A DNA stretch of 64,000 nucleotides from Aquisphaera giovannonii (GCF_008087625.1 NZ_CP042997.1:4712001-4776000), one strand, 5' to 3'. Counted from the stretch's first letter, positions 32,551-43,100 are shown. The notes: generated by a model not told the origin, from the letters alone. Made by a program: numbers and translations.

Positions 32551-32779
32551 GCCCTCCCCTCGGGGCCGCGACGATGCGGGCCGCCACCCGGGCCGGCGGG
32601 CCGAACCGGCAGCGGCCCAAAAAGTGCTTGATATCGCCCGAGGGTTCATCTATCGTCGAAAACGTCCCGTCCGATCCGGTCGGCGGCCCTCGCGAGCGGG
32701 GCAGAAATCGGCGGCCCCGTTTCGGGCCGGGGGCGGCGATCCCTGATTCTCCAACGGGGACGGACGGGACGGCACACCC

Positions 32780-33475
32780 ATGAGGGCCCGCCCGACGGCC
32801 CGGGCCGAGGCCCTGGAGGCGGCGGACGTGGAATCCGAAGGATCGCTGACGCGGTTCGCGCAGGAGCTGTACTCGCCGGAGCAGGCCGTGCGCGAGGAGG
32901 CCGCGCGCCAGCTCTGGCTGCGGTTCTCGGGCCGGCTCGCCGCCGTCGTCCGCCGGCGGCTGGACCCGCGCATCCTCCGCCGCTCGGGCGAGGAGGACGT
33001 GGTCCAGAGCCTCTTCGCCAGCTTCTTCGGCGCCCCGCCGGGCCCGAACGGCCCGCCGCGCGACCGGGCCGAGCTCTGGGGTCGCCTCGTCCGCTTCACC
33101 ATGTGCAAGGTCGCCAACACGGCCGATCGCCACAGGGCCCAGCGCCGCGACGTCTTCCGCGAGCGTCCCCTCGAGGCGCCGGGCGAGGCCGACTCGCGGC
33201 GAGGGCCGGCCGAGCCCGAGGACGCGCGGGCGCTCGGCCCGGAGGAAGAGGCGATGGCCCGCGAGGAGTTCCAGCGGCTCCTCGCGGCGCTCCCCGCCGA
33301 CCTCCAGCTCGTCTTCGCGAGGCGGCTGGAGGGCTACACCAACGGCGAGATCGCCGCGGAGATCGGGCGGTCGGAGCGGATGGTGGAGCTGAAGATGAAG
33401 GCGATCCGCGGGCTCCTCAGGTCGCGCCTCGAGGGGCCGGGCTCGATCGCGCGTCGCGACGACGCCACGCGTTAA
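32780..33475 (+). CDS. ECF-type sigma factor of the sigma-kinase-CHAT unit
   Basis: The protein has 231 residues. Region 2 is seen as LWLRFSGRLAAVVRRRLDPR and GEEDVVQSLFASFFG, where EEDVVQS replaces the usual D-x-x-Q-E of planctomycete ECF factors. Region 4 is LPADLQLVFARRLEGYTNGE followed by IAAEIGRSERMVELKMKAIR. The first 25 residues are less conserved, so the true start may be a later codon. It is followed at 30 bases by a membrane kinase and then a TPR-CHAT protein on the same strand, which suggests one operon whose expression or activity is set by this sigma factor (inference). Confidence 0.88.
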   Translation: MRARPTARAEALEAADVESEGSLTRFAQELYSPEQAVREEAARQLWLRFSGRLAAVVRRRLDPRILRRSGEEDVVQSLFASFFGAPPGPNGPPRDRAELWGRLVRFTMCKVANTADRHRAQRRDVFRERPLEAPGEADSRRGPAEPEDARALGPEEEAMAREEFQRLLAALPADLQLVFARRLEGYTNGEIAAEIGRSERMVELKMKAIRGLLRSRLEGPGSIARRDDATR

Positions 33476-33505
33476 CACCCCCTCGTCCCCAGCGAGGCCC
33501 CGGCC

Positions 33506-35425
33506 ATGGAGACCGTCGAAGGGCAGCCCCTCCTCGAGATCCTCCGGGCCGTCGAGGCCTTCGAGGACGGATGGCATCGCGGCGAGCCCATCCGCCTGGA
33601 GGAGCTGCTCGCCCCGTGGCGAGGCCCCGCACGCCGCGAGCTCTTCGCGCAGGCCCTGGGGATCGAGCTGCACTACCGGCGGCGTCGCGGCGAGCGGCCC
33701 ACGCCCGACGAGTACGAGGGGCGGTTCCCCGACCTCGCCGCGGCGGTCCAATCCGAGTTCGGCGAGGGGCCGCGGACGGTGACGCACTCCGCCGGGAGCG
33801 ACGAGGGCACCGAGCGCGACTCGTCCGACCTCTCCGCGTCGGCGTCCCCCGGGCCCGGGCCGCGGCGGATCGGCAAGTACGAGGTGATCCGCATCCTCGG
33901 CGGGGGCGGGCAGGGCTCCGCCCTCCTGGCCCGCGACCCGGACCTCGGCCGCCGGGTGGTCCTGAAGCGCTACCACGCGGGCCGCGGCGACGCGCCGGCG
34001 GAGATCGAGGAGGGCAGGGCCCTCGCCCGCGTCATCAGCCCGTATGTCGCCCGCTGCCACGGCATCGAGCGGATCGACGGCGAGGTCTACCTGGTCGTCG
34101 AGTACATCCCGGGCCGTTCCCTGGAGGAGGCCCGTCGCGCCGGGGCGCTCGACCTGGGGCGGACCGTGGAGGTCATCGCCCGGCTGGCCGAGGGGGTCGC
34201 CGCCGTGCACGCCCGCGGCCTGATCCACCGCGACATCAAGCCGGCCAACGTCATCCTCCACGACGACGGCACGCCCCGCCTCGTGGACTTCGGCCTGGCG
34301 GCGCACCTGGGCAGCGACCGCCTCCGCGAGCTGGGCGGTTCCCCGCCCTACATGGCGCCCGAGCAGGCGCGATGCGACTCCGACCGCATCGACCACCGGA
34401 CCGACGTCTTCGGGCTCGGGGCGCTGCTGTACAAGATGCTCGCGGGGATGGCCCCCCACAGCGGGTCGACGGCCGCCGAGATCCTCCGGGGGGCGACGCG
34501 GGGCGAGACCATCCCGCTCCGCCAGTTGGCCCCGGAGGTCCCGCCGGCCGTCGAGGCCGCCTGCATGAAGGCCCTGGCCCCGGCGCCGGAGAACCGCCAG
34601 TCGACCGCCCTGGAGTTCGCCGCCGACCTGCGCCGGGCGATCGCGCACGGCGCGGAGGCGCCCCGCCGGCCCTCGCGGAGGCCGCTCGCCGCGACGGCCG
34701 CCCTCCTCGCCGGCCTGGCCGTGGCGGCCCTCGTCTGGGCCAGGCCCGGGACGCCGACGGCCGCGACGCCCCCCGGCGACGCGCCTCCCGCCCCCGCCAC
34801 CGCGCCCGAGCCGGCCGCGGGGACGCTCCGGGCCGAGATCGGCGTGGAGCACTTCAAGGAGCTGGGCGACGCCCGGCACGTCGAGAGGTCGGGGACGATC
34901 TCCCGGGCCTCCCTGCCCGCAAGCCCGCCCCGGCTCAGGGACCTCGTGCGGGTGCACGTCACGCTGTCGCGGCCGGCCTACGGCCGCCTGATCGCCCTGA
35001 ATCCCGACGGCACGGTCCAGCCCTGCCTGCCGGCCCGCGAAGTCCCCGCCGACGCCCCGCGCACCAGCCTGGATTTCCCCGAGGACCCGCGCGATTATTT
35101 CGGGCTGACCGACGGCGTCGGGCTCCAGGCCTTCGTGTTCGTCGCCTCCGACCGGCCGCTCCCCGCCTTCGACGCGTGGAAGGCCCGGGTCCCCGGCGAC
35201 CTGGCCTGGTCGCCGGTCCATTACGAGGGGTTCTGGGCCTACGACGAGGCGGTGCCGTCCGCGGCCGGGCCCGGCACGCGGACCCTCCGCGGCGACATCC
35301 TGCGCCGCGAGTCGGCCCCCGAGGCGCTGGTCGGCCTCTGCGATCGAATCCGCCGGGCCGAGGGCGTGACGCTCGTGCGCGCGGTCGCCTTCCCCGTGGA
35401 GCCCGCGGACACCGTCGCGAAATAG
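33506..35425 (+). CDS. Membrane Ser/Thr kinase with outer DUF4384-like domain
   Basis: This 639-residue protein has a helical N-terminal segment (RRELFAQALGIELHYRRRRG, TPDEYEGRFPDL) common to planctomycete kinases. The kinase domain spans about 125-395: loop GGGGQGSALLARD, Lys154 in VVLKRY, HRDIKPAN with catalytic Asp243, DFGLAAHL, and a normal YMAPEQAR. The activation segment is short. One membrane helix lies at about 395-415 (LAATAALLAGLAVAALVWA), then a Pro/Ala linker. The outer domain (about 450-639, VHVTLSRPAYGRLIALNPDG, FPEDPRDYFGLTDGVGLQAF) resembles DUF4384-type domains that accompany caspase-like proteins. Its neighbour downstream is indeed a CHAT protein, 58 bases away. Confidence 0.9.
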   Translation: METVEGQPLLEILRAVEAFEDGWHRGEPIRLEELLAPWRGPARRELFAQALGIELHYRRRRGERPTPDEYEGRFPDLAAAVQSEFGEGPRTVTHSAGSDEGTERDSSDLSASASPGPGPRRIGKYEVIRILGGGGQGSALLARDPDLGRRVVLKRYHAGRGDAPAEIEEGRALARVISPYVARCHGIERIDGEVYLVVEYIPGRSLEEARRAGALDLGRTVEVIARLAEGVAAVHARGLIHRDIKPANVILHDDGTPRLVDFGLAAHLGSDRLRELGGSPPYMAPEQARCDSDRIDHRTDVFGLGALLYKMLAGMAPHSGSTAAEILRGATRGETIPLRQLAPEVPPAVEAACMKALAPAPENRQSTALEFAADLRRAIAHGAEAPRRPSRRPLAATAALLAGLAVAALVWARPGTPTAATPPGDAPPAPATAPEPAAGTLRAEIGVEHFKELGDARHVERSGTISRASLPASPPRLRDLVRVHVTLSRPAYGRLIALNPDGTVQPCLPAREVPADAPRTSLDFPEDPRDYFGLTDGVGLQAFVFVASDRPLPAFDAWKARVPGDLAWSPVHYEGFWAYDEAVPSAAGPGTRTLRGDILRRESAPEALVGLCDRIRRAEGVTLVRAVAFPVEPADTVAK

Positions 35426-35483
35426 GCCGCGCCGCGGCGATCGCGGCGGGACATCCCCGCGGCGACGACCTGACCCTGTTGCC

Positions 35484-38400
35484 ATGGAGTCGACGTCGAT
35501 CATGAAGCGCCCCCGCCGGTCTCTCGCGGCTGTCACGTTCGGGATCGCGCTGGGGGCCTTCGCGTGCGGCATGCCCGCCGCGAGCCCCGGCCAGGACCCT
35601 CCGGCCGGCACGCCGCCCGCCGCGAAGCCCGGCCAAATGAAGCCCCGCGACGAGGCCCCGCCGGACGACGCCGAGGGCTGCGAGGAGCAGGCCCGCGCCC
35701 TCCGGGGCCGGGCGAAGTATGCCGAGGCCGAGGCCCTCTACCGCCGCGCCCTGGACATCCGGCTGAAGTCCCAGGGCCCGGACCATCCCGGCACGGCGGG
35801 GGCCTGCAACGGCCTCGCCTCCGTCCTCCGCGACCTGGGGAAGTTCGACGAGGCCGAGGCGATGAACCGCCGCGCCCTGGCCATCCGAATCAAGGCCCTC
35901 GGCGAAGGACATCCCGACACCGCCCTGAGCTACAACGACCTCGGCGTCAGCCTGTTCTTGCTGGCGAAGTCCGCCGAGGCCGAGGCCATGTTCCGCCGCG
36001 CCCTGGACATCCGCCGCAAGGCCCTGGGCGAGGGCCACCTCGACACCGCGGAAAGCTACAACAACGTGGCGACCTTCCTCCAGTCCCAGGGCAAGTACGC
36101 CGAGGCCGAGGCGATGCATCGCCGCGCCCTGGACATCCGCGTCAAGGCCGCGGGCGAGGGCCATCCCCTCGTCGCGGCCAGCTACGTCAACCTCGCCTCG
36201 ACGCTCCGCATCCTGGCCAGGTACGCCGAGGCCGAGGCGATGGCCCGCCGCGCCCTGGACGCCCGGCTGAAGGACCCGGGCGAGGACCACCCCGACACGG
36301 CCGAAGGCCTCAACCTCCTGGCGGAGATCCTCCACGATCGGGCCAGGTATCCGGAAGCCGAGGCGATGCATCGCCGCGCCCTGGCCATCCGACGGAAGGT
36401 GCTGGGCGAGGACCACCCGCTCACCTCGATGAGCTACAACAACCTGGCCGGGGTCCTCATCGTCGAGGGCAAGCACGCCGAGGCCGAGTCCCTGTTCCGC
36501 CGCGCCCTGGACATCGACACCCGGATCCTGGGGGCGGACCACCCCGACACCGCCACCGACCGCTTCAACCTCTCGGAGACCCTCAGGGTCCTCGGCAAGT
36601 ATGCCGAGGCCGAGGCCCTGAACCGCCGCGCCCTGGAGGCCATCCTCAAGTCCAGGGGCGACGGCCATCCCCTCACCGCCATGGCCTACTCCAACCTGGC
36701 CTCCATCCGCCGCGACCAGGCCCGATACGCCGAGGCGGAGGAGTCCTTCCGACGCGCGCTCGAGATCCGCCGCAAGGCCCTCGGCGAGGGCCACCCCGAC
36801 ACCGCCAACGCCTACATCAACCTCGCGGCGGTCCTGTACGACGAGGGCAAGTACGCCGAGGCCGAGGCCGCGAATCGCCGCGCCCTGGCGATCCGCCTCA
36901 AGGTCGTCGGCGAGGACAACCAGGACACGGCCATGGTCTACAACAACCTCGCGCAGGACCTCGGCGCCCAGGGCAGGCACGCCGAGGCCGAGGCGATGAA
37001 CCGCCGCGCCCTGGCCATCCGGCTGAAGGTCCTGGGAGAGGGCCACGCGGACACCGCCCTGAGCTACGGCAACGTGGGCCACGCCCTGTTCAGCATGGGC
37101 AAGTTCGCCGACGCCGAGGCGATGCACCGCCGCGCCCTGGACATCCGCCGCAAGGCCCTGGGGATCGGGCATCCCGCGGTCGTCGAGAGCGGCAACAACC
37201 TCGCGGCGGCCCTCCGGGGCCAGGAGAAGTACGCCGAGGCCGAGGCGCTGCTCCGGGAGTCCCTCGCCATCTCGCTGAAGGCCCTGGGCGAAGACCACCC
37301 CATCACGGCCACCTGCTGCAACAACCTGGCCGCGTCGCTCGCCGAGCGGGGCCATAACGCGGAGGCCGAGGCGATGCACCGCCGGGCCCTGGCCATCTGC
37401 CTGAAGGCCCTGGGCGAAGACCATCCCGCCACGGCCGCCTGCTGCAACAACCTGGCCCAGGGCCTGGCCGCCCAGCGGAAATACGCCGAGGCCGAGGCGA
37501 TGAGCCGCCGGGCGCTGGAGATCGACCTCAAGGCCCTGGGCGACGGCCACCCCGGCACGGCCGACGCCCGGAACAACCTCGCCTTCGCCCTGGACCGGCA
37601 GGGCAAGCGGGGCGACGCCCTGGAGGCGTGGGAGGCGGCCGCGGCGAGCTTCGAGAAGGCCCGGGCCCTCGGGGCGAAGGGGCTCGATTCCGCGCCGACG
37701 GCGAGCCGCTCCCCGCTCCCACCGCTGGCCGCGGCGCTCGCCCGCGCCGGCCGCCCTCGCGAGGCCTGGGCCCGGTGGGAGCAGGGGCTGGCCCGCGGCA
37801 TCGCCGACGAGGTCGCCGGCAGGGCCGCCCGGCCGCTCACCCCCGAGGAGCGGGGGCGAGAGGCCGACCTCCTGGGGCACGCCCAGGCCGCCGAGGAACG
37901 CATCAGCAAGCTCAGGTCCGTCAAGGCGCCCTCGGCGGAGCAGGGCCGGCAGCTCGAGGAGCTGGAGCGCCGGCAGGGCGAGCTGCGCCGACAGGCCCTC
38001 GAGCTCGAGCAGCAGTTCGAGGCGAAATATGGCGCCCTGGCCGGCCGCCCCGCGTCGCTGGAGGACGTCCAGAAGACCCTCCCCGAGGGGACGGCGCTGA
38101 TCGGCTGGGTGGACCAGGGGCCCTATCACTGGGCCTGCCTGCTGCGGGCCACGGGCGACCCGGCCTGGATCCGCCTCCCCGGCTCCGGCGAGGGCGGCGA
38201 CTGGACCGCCGAGGAGGAGGGGCGGGCCCGCAAGCTCCGCGCCGAGCTGAAGCCGGAGACGACACGAGGCAACGCCCGGGCCCTGGCCGAGGCCGTGGCG
38301 AGGCAGCGGCTCGATCCCCTGGAGGGGCAGCTCGGGGGGATCAGGCGGCTGGTCGTCGTGAACTCCCCGGGGCTGGACGGCGTCCCGATCGACGTCCTGC

Positions 38401-39599
38401 TGGCGGCCCGGCCGGGCCGGCCCTGGGACGGGATCGCGGTCGCCAACGCCCCGTCCGCGTCGTTGTACGTCTACCTGAAGGGCAGGCCGGCGCCCCGAGG
38501 GGCCGCCACGCTGCTGGCCCTCGCCGACCCGGCCTACCCGGAGCCGAAGGGCCCCACCCCCGCCCCCGAGCCGCCCGGCGAGGGGCTCCTCATCGCCCGC
38601 GTCGCCCCCCTCGGCAACGCCTTCCTCAACGGCATGCGCGCCGGGGACGTGCTCCTGTCCTACGGCGGGACGACGCTCCGCGAGCGCGCCGACCTGAAGA
38701 CCGTCGCCGGGGGGGGGCCCGCCAAGGTCCCGGTGCGCTACTGGCGGGCGGGCGTCACCCGCGAGGCGAGCGTCGCCGCGGGGCCGCTCGGCGTCCAGGT
38801 CGACCCGCGCCCGGCCCGGGCCGCCGTCGCGGCCGGGCGGGCCGCGGAGGGGGTCCTGGTGGGGATGCGGGGCGGCTCCTACACGCGCCTGCCGGGCACG
38901 CGCCGCGAGGCCGAAGCGATCGCCCGGCTGTTCCCGGCGGAGGCGGCCAGCACCGTGACGGGCGAGCGGGCCCGCGAATCCACCGTGCAGGAGCTCGCGC
39001 GATCGGGGAAGCTGAAATCGTTCCGCTACCTCCACTTCGCCACCCACGGCGAGTCGGACCCGCTGCACGCCTACGGCTCCGCGCTGATCCTGGCGCCCGA
39101 CGACGCCGCCTCGGCGGATGCGCCGGCGCTCGACGCCGACGGGCGGATCACCGCCGAGCAGATCGCCCGGACCTGGGACCTGGACGCCGACCTCGTGGTC
39201 CTCTCCGCCTGCGAGAGCGGCCTGGGCGTCGCGGCCGGCAGCGAGGGCTACCTCGGCTTCTCCCAGCCGCTGCTGGCCCGCGGGGCCCGCAGCCTGATCC
39301 TGAGCCTCTGGAAGGTCGACGACCAGGCCACGGCCCTGCTCATGGAACGCTTCTACCGCAACCTGCTGGGCAAGCGGCCGGGCCTGTCGGCCCCCATGCC
39401 CAAGGCCGAGGCGCTGGCCGAGGCAAAGGCGTGGCTGCGGGGCGCGACCGCGGCGGATGTCGGCGAGGCCCTCGCCGCTCTGCCCCGCGGCGAGATCGTC
39501 CGGCGTGAGGCCGTGGCGCCGAAGCGTGCGGATGCGGCCACCCCTTACGCCGACCCCACGTACTGGGCGGCATTCATCCTGATCGGGTCCACGGACTGA
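35484..39599 (+). CDS. Secreted TPR-CHAT protease-like protein with internal PDZ-like domain
   Basis: This 1371-residue protein may really begin at the second ATG, 35502 (MKRPRRSLAAVTFGIALGAF), which looks like a signal peptide. Residues about 70-700 hold 15 regular kinesin-light-chain-type TPR units with a 42-residue period (YAEAEAMHRRALDIR). A coiled coil follows (about 790-860). The CHAT domain, a caspase-like fold, begins near 865. Its dyad is present: His1188 in LHFATHGE and Cys1243 in LSACESG, with ARSLILSLWKVDD after it. Between the two CHAT halves, at about 1031-1106, is a PDZ-like domain (GLLIARVAPLGNAFLNGMRA, GDVLLSYGGTTL). The order sigma factor, kinase, CHAT suggests a stress- or infection-triggered protease; target unknown. 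Confidence 0.9.
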   Translation: MESTSIMKRPRRSLAAVTFGIALGAFACGMPAASPGQDPPAGTPPAAKPGQMKPRDEAPPDDAEGCEEQARALRGRAKYAEAEALYRRALDIRLKSQGPDHPGTAGACNGLASVLRDLGKFDEAEAMNRRALAIRIKALGEGHPDTALSYNDLGVSLFLLAKSAEAEAMFRRALDIRRKALGEGHLDTAESYNNVATFLQSQGKYAEAEAMHRRALDIRVKAAGEGHPLVAASYVNLASTLRILARYAEAEAMARRALDARLKDPGEDHPDTAEGLNLLAEILHDRARYPEAEAMHRRALAIRRKVLGEDHPLTSMSYNNLAGVLIVEGKHAEAESLFRRALDIDTRILGADHPDTATDRFNLSETLRVLGKYAEAEALNRRALEAILKSRGDGHPLTAMAYSNLASIRRDQARYAEAEESFRRALEIRRKALGEGHPDTANAYINLAAVLYDEGKYAEAEAANRRALAIRLKVVGEDNQDTAMVYNNLAQDLGAQGRHAEAEAMNRRALAIRLKVLGEGHADTALSYGNVGHALFSMGKFADAEAMHRRALDIRRKALGIGHPAVVESGNNLAAALRGQEKYAEAEALLRESLAISLKALGEDHPITATCCNNLAASLAERGHNAEAEAMHRRALAICLKALGEDHPATAACCNNLAQGLAAQRKYAEAEAMSRRALEIDLKALGDGHPGTADARNNLAFALDRQGKRGDALEAWEAAAASFEKARALGAKGLDSAPTASRSPLPPLAAALARAGRPREAWARWEQGLARGIADEVAGRAARPLTPEERGREADLLGHAQAAEERISKLRSVKAPSAEQGRQLEELERRQGELRRQALELEQQFEAKYGALAGRPASLEDVQKTLPEGTALIGWVDQGPYHWACLLRATGDPAWIRLPGSGEGGDWTAEEEGRARKLRAELKPETTRGNARALAEAVARQRLDPLEGQLGGIRRLVVVNSPGLDGVPIDVLLAARPGRPWDGIAVANAPSASLYVYLKGRPAPRGAATLLALADPAYPEPKGPTPAPEPPGEGLLIARVAPLGNAFLNGMRAGDVLLSYGGTTLRERADLKTVAGGGPAKVPVRYWRAGVTREASVAAGPLGVQVDPRPARAAVAAGRAAEGVLVGMRGGSYTRLPGTRREAEAIARLFPAEAASTVTGERARESTVQELARSGKLKSFRYLHFATHGESDPLHAYGSALILAPDDAASADAPALDADGRITAEQIARTWDLDADLVVLSACESGLGVAAGSEGYLGFSQPLLARGARSLILSLWKVDDQATALLMERFYRNLLGKRPGLSAPMPKAEALAEAKAWLRGATAADVGEALAALPRGEIVRREAVAPKRADAATPYADPTYWAAFILIGSTD

Positions 39600-39600
39600 T
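39554..39600. repeat. 47-base direct repeat, copy 1 (end of CHAT gene)
   Basis: The last 46 bases of the CHAT gene plus one base reappear at 40040-40086 with a single T-to-C difference. The two copies flank the R1 repeat cluster, suggesting that the cluster was inserted or amplified between duplicated gene ends. Confidence 0.9.
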
Positions 39601-40039
39601 TCCCGCCCGTCCCTGGGTCGGACCTGGGGCGCATCGGGAATGGGCGACGCGCCCTCGCGTCCGGAGGCGCATCCCGCCGCCCGATGCACCGGCCAGCCCG
39701 CGCACGGGCGATCCCGCGTGCCGCGGCGGTCCCGCGGCATCGCCTCCGGCTCTGCCGCAGCCACCCGGCCCGGCGTCACGCCGGCGCCCCTCCCGGGTGG
39801 CTGTGGCGGAGCGCAGCGACGCCACGGGATCGCCTCGGCCCGCGCGGACGCCGCGGGATCGCCCGCCCGCCTCGGCGGTCCCGCGGCATCGCCTCCGGCT
39901 CTGCCGCAGCCACCCGGCCCGGCGTCACGCCGGCGCCCCTCCCGGGTGGCTGTGGCGGAGCGCAGCGACGCCGCGGGATCGCCTCGGCCCGCGAGAACGG
40001 CGCGGGATCGCCCGCGTGCCGCGGCGGTCCCGCCGCCGC
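39601..40039. repeat. R1 palindromic repeat cluster with tandem duplication
   Basis: A block of about 120 bases at about 39725-39848 is repeated at 39874-39997, a period of 149 bases. Each block carries CCCGCGGCATCGCC, GCCGCAGCCACCCGG and GGTGGCTGTGGCGGAGCGCA. These are the same units as at 13.7-13.95 kb. No gene is seen. Confidence 0.8.
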
Positions 40040-40086
40040 CCCCACGTACCGGGCGGCATTCATCCTGATCGGGTCCACGGACTGAT
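40040..40086. repeat. 47-base direct repeat, copy 2 (orphan CHAT 3' end)
   Basis: This is a copy of the CHAT gene 3' end, including its TGA stop, at 40040-40086. It has no gene in front of it. One base differs from copy 1 at 39554-39600. Confidence 0.9.
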
Positions 40087-40110
40087 GCGGACGGCCGGGT
40101 CGATGGAAAC

Positions 40111-40145
40111 GCGAAGGGCCCTCCCGAATCGGGAGGGCCCTTCGC
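40111..40145. terminator. Strong hairpin between convergent genes
   Basis: GCGAAGGGCCCTCCCGA is followed by one base and its exact reverse complement, giving a 17-base-pair stem. It lies between the CHAT gene (rightward) and the LGFP-repeat gene (leftward), 28 bases from the latter's stop, so it can end transcription from both sides. No T-run follows, as is usual in such high-GC genomes. Confidence 0.8.
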
Positions 40146-40173
40146 CCGGCACTCGCCTCCGCCGCCGGAGACC

Positions 40174-43100
40174 TCAGTAGAGGATCGTCCGCTCGGCGAC
40201 GCCCAGGAGGCCCGTCAGGAAGTCGCCGACGGAGCCGCCGGCCGACCAGTTCCACTGCTGGTAGAACGCGCCGAAGCTCTCGGTGACGGGGCTGCCGGTC
40301 GTGTCCATGTAGGTGATCGTGCCGTCGTGGCGGTCGTAGCCGGTCAGCACGACCCAGTGGAGGTCGTTGGGCAGGTGGCCGGCGGTGAAGGGGCCGAAGT
40401 CGCCGACGTCGTGGCTCTGGCCGGTGGGATTGATCAGGGCGATCACCGGCCGGCCCGTGGCCAGGATGTCCAGCACGTGGTCCAGCCCGCCGTCGCCGTA
40501 GTTCACGCTCACCCGGGACTCGAGCCGGGTGGACGGGCGGAACAGCCGGAGCGTATCGAGCAGGCTGGACGGCCGGGTGCCCATGTGGACCAGGGAGATC
40601 AGGTCGGTGTTGTGCTCGATGTAGCCGCGGACCTGCGGGTAGGTGACGTCGAAGCCGTAATACTGGAGGAACCTCGCCGCCGAGTTCGCGCCGCAGCTCC
40701 AGTCGTCGGTCTGCGCCTCGCCGCCGGGGACGCCGTGGATGGTGATCGTCTCCTGGACGCCCGTCGAGGGCGACCAGTAGAGGTCGCCGTTCTGGAAGTG
40801 GCTGATGCGGCCGCCCGTGGCATTCATCTCGTCGGAGGTCGGCAGGCCGAGGACGCCCGCCGGCCCGCCCATCGCGGCATAGCGGTCGCCGATCGCCCCG
40901 TAGACGACGTGGGCGCCCGTGGCATTCGACCAGTAGATCACGCCGTGCTGGAAGGTATTCATCCGGGCCCCGGCGACGCCCGGCACGTCCATCTCATCGG
41001 AGGTGGGCAGGCCGATCCCGCTCGCCGGGCCGCCCTGGCGGAGGTACTCGTCGCGGATCACGCCGTAGACGACGTGTGCGCCCGTGGCATTCGACCAGTA
41101 GATCGTCCCGCGCTGGAAGGTGTTCATCCGCCCGCCCGCGACGCCCGGGATGTCCACCTCGTCGGTGATCGGCAGGCCGATCCCGCTCGCCGGGCCGGCC
41201 TGATGGAGATATTCGTCGCGGATCACGCCGTAGACGACGTGGGCGCCCGTGGCATTCGACCAGTAGATCGTCCCGCCCTGGAAGGTATTCATGCGGGCCC
41301 CGGCGACCCCCGGCACGTCGACCTCGTCGGTGATCGGCAGCCCGATGCCGCTGGTCGGGCCGCCCTGATAGAGATACTCCCCGCCGATCGAGCCGTAGAC
41401 CGCACGGGCGCCGGTCGCATTCGAGTAGTAGGCCGCCCCGTGCTGGAAGGTGTTCATCCGGCCGCCCGCGACGCCCGGGATGTTGACCTCATCGGAGGTC
41501 GGCAGGCCGAGCGGGCCGGCCGGCCCGCCCTGGGCGACGTAATCCACCCCGATCGAGCCGTAGACGACGTGGGCCCCCGTCGCGTTGGACCAGTAGATCG
41601 TCCCGCCCTGGAACGTCGCCCGGTCGGCGCCGGTGACGCCCGCGATGCTCGCCTCGTCGGCGGTCGGCAGGCCGAGGATCGCCTTGACGTTGGTCCCGTT
41701 GACGTCGCCCTCGTTGCCCGTCGCCAGGTACTCGTTGGCGACCGCGGTCGTGACGCTGTGCGCCCCCGTGGCGGCCGACCAGAGGATCGTCCCGTGCTGG
41801 AAGTTCTGCATCCGGCCCCCGCCGATGCCGGCAACCGCCACCTCCTCGCCCGTCGGCAGGCCGAGGCTCCCCGCGGGCCCGCCCAGCGCCTTGTACTTCG
41901 CCGCGATGCTCTCCGACACCGCATGCGCCCCGGTGCCGCTGGCGTAATAGATGGTCCCGCCCTGGAACGTCGCCATGCGCGCCCCGCTGACCCCGGCCAC
42001 GCTCGCCTCGTCGGCGGTCGGCAGGCCCAGCACCCTCTGGAGGTTCTTGCCGGACGCGTCGGTCTCCTTCGCCGTCGCCAGGTACTCGTTGGCGATGGCC
42101 GTCGAGACGCTGTGTGCCCCGGCGGTCGCGGACCAGAAGACCGTCCCGTTCTTGAAGGCCTGGGAGCGGGCCCCGCTCACCCCGGACACGTTCGCCTCGT
42201 CGGCGGTCGGCAGGCCGAGGCTCCCCGACGGCCCGCCCAGGGCCGCGAATTTCGCGGCGATGCTCCCCGCGATGGCGTGCGCACCGGCCGAGCTCGACCA
42301 GTAGATCGTCCCGTGCTGGAACGACTCCATCCGCCCGCCGCTCACCCCGGCGATGGCCACCTCCTCGCCCGTCGGCAGGCCGAGGCTCCCCGCGGGCCCG
42401 CCCAGCGCCTTGTACTTCGCGGCGATGCTCTCCGACACCGCATGCGCCCCGGTGCCGCTGGCGTAATAGATGGTCCCGCCCTGGAACGTCGCCATGCGCG
42501 CCCCGCTGACCCCGGCCACGCTCGCCTCGTCGGCCGTCGGCAGGCCCAGGACCGTCTGGAGGTTCTTGCCGGACGCGTCGGTCTCCTTCGCCGTCGCCAG
42601 GTATTCGTTGGCGATGGCCGTCGAGACGCTATGCGCCCCGGTCGCGCCCGACCAGAGGATCGTCCCGTGCTGGAACGACTCCATCCGCCCGCCGCTCACC
42701 CCGGCGATGGCCACCTCCTCGCCCGTCGGCAGGCCCAGGCCCCCGGCGGGCCCGCCCAGCGCCTTGTACTTCGCCGCGATGCTCTCCGACACCGCGTGGG
42801 CCCCGGTGCCGCTGGAGGAGTAGATCACCCCGCCCTGGAACGTCGCCATGCGCCCCCCGCTCACCCCGGACACGTTCGCCTCGTCGGCGGTCGGCAGGCC
42901 CAGCACCCTCTGGAGGTTCTTGCCGGACGCGTCGGTCTCCTTCGCGGTCGCCGCGTACTCGGTCGCGACCGCCTTCGAGACGGCGTGGGCGCCGGTGGAG
43001 GTCGACCAGTAGATCGCCCCGCCCTGGAAGGTCTCGTACTTGCCGCCGGGGACGCTGGTGGCGATCTCGGCCGAGGTCGACTTGCCGAGGAAGCTGCTCG

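Noticed and set aside
35700-37560. Regular 126-base DNA periodicity
   Set aside because: It encodes the 42-residue TPR units of the CHAT protein and is not a mobile or CRISPR repeat.
34959-39779. A 1606-codon open frame antisense to the CHAT gene
   Set aside because: It is Gly/Arg/Val-rich with the same 42-codon period as the TPR repeats on the other strand, so it is a compositional shadow of the real gene.
41930-42830. Regularly spaced DNA repeats that could suggest a CRISPR array
   Set aside because: The period is about 150 bases and in frame with LGFP protein repeats; there are no short direct repeats with unique spacers and no cas genes.
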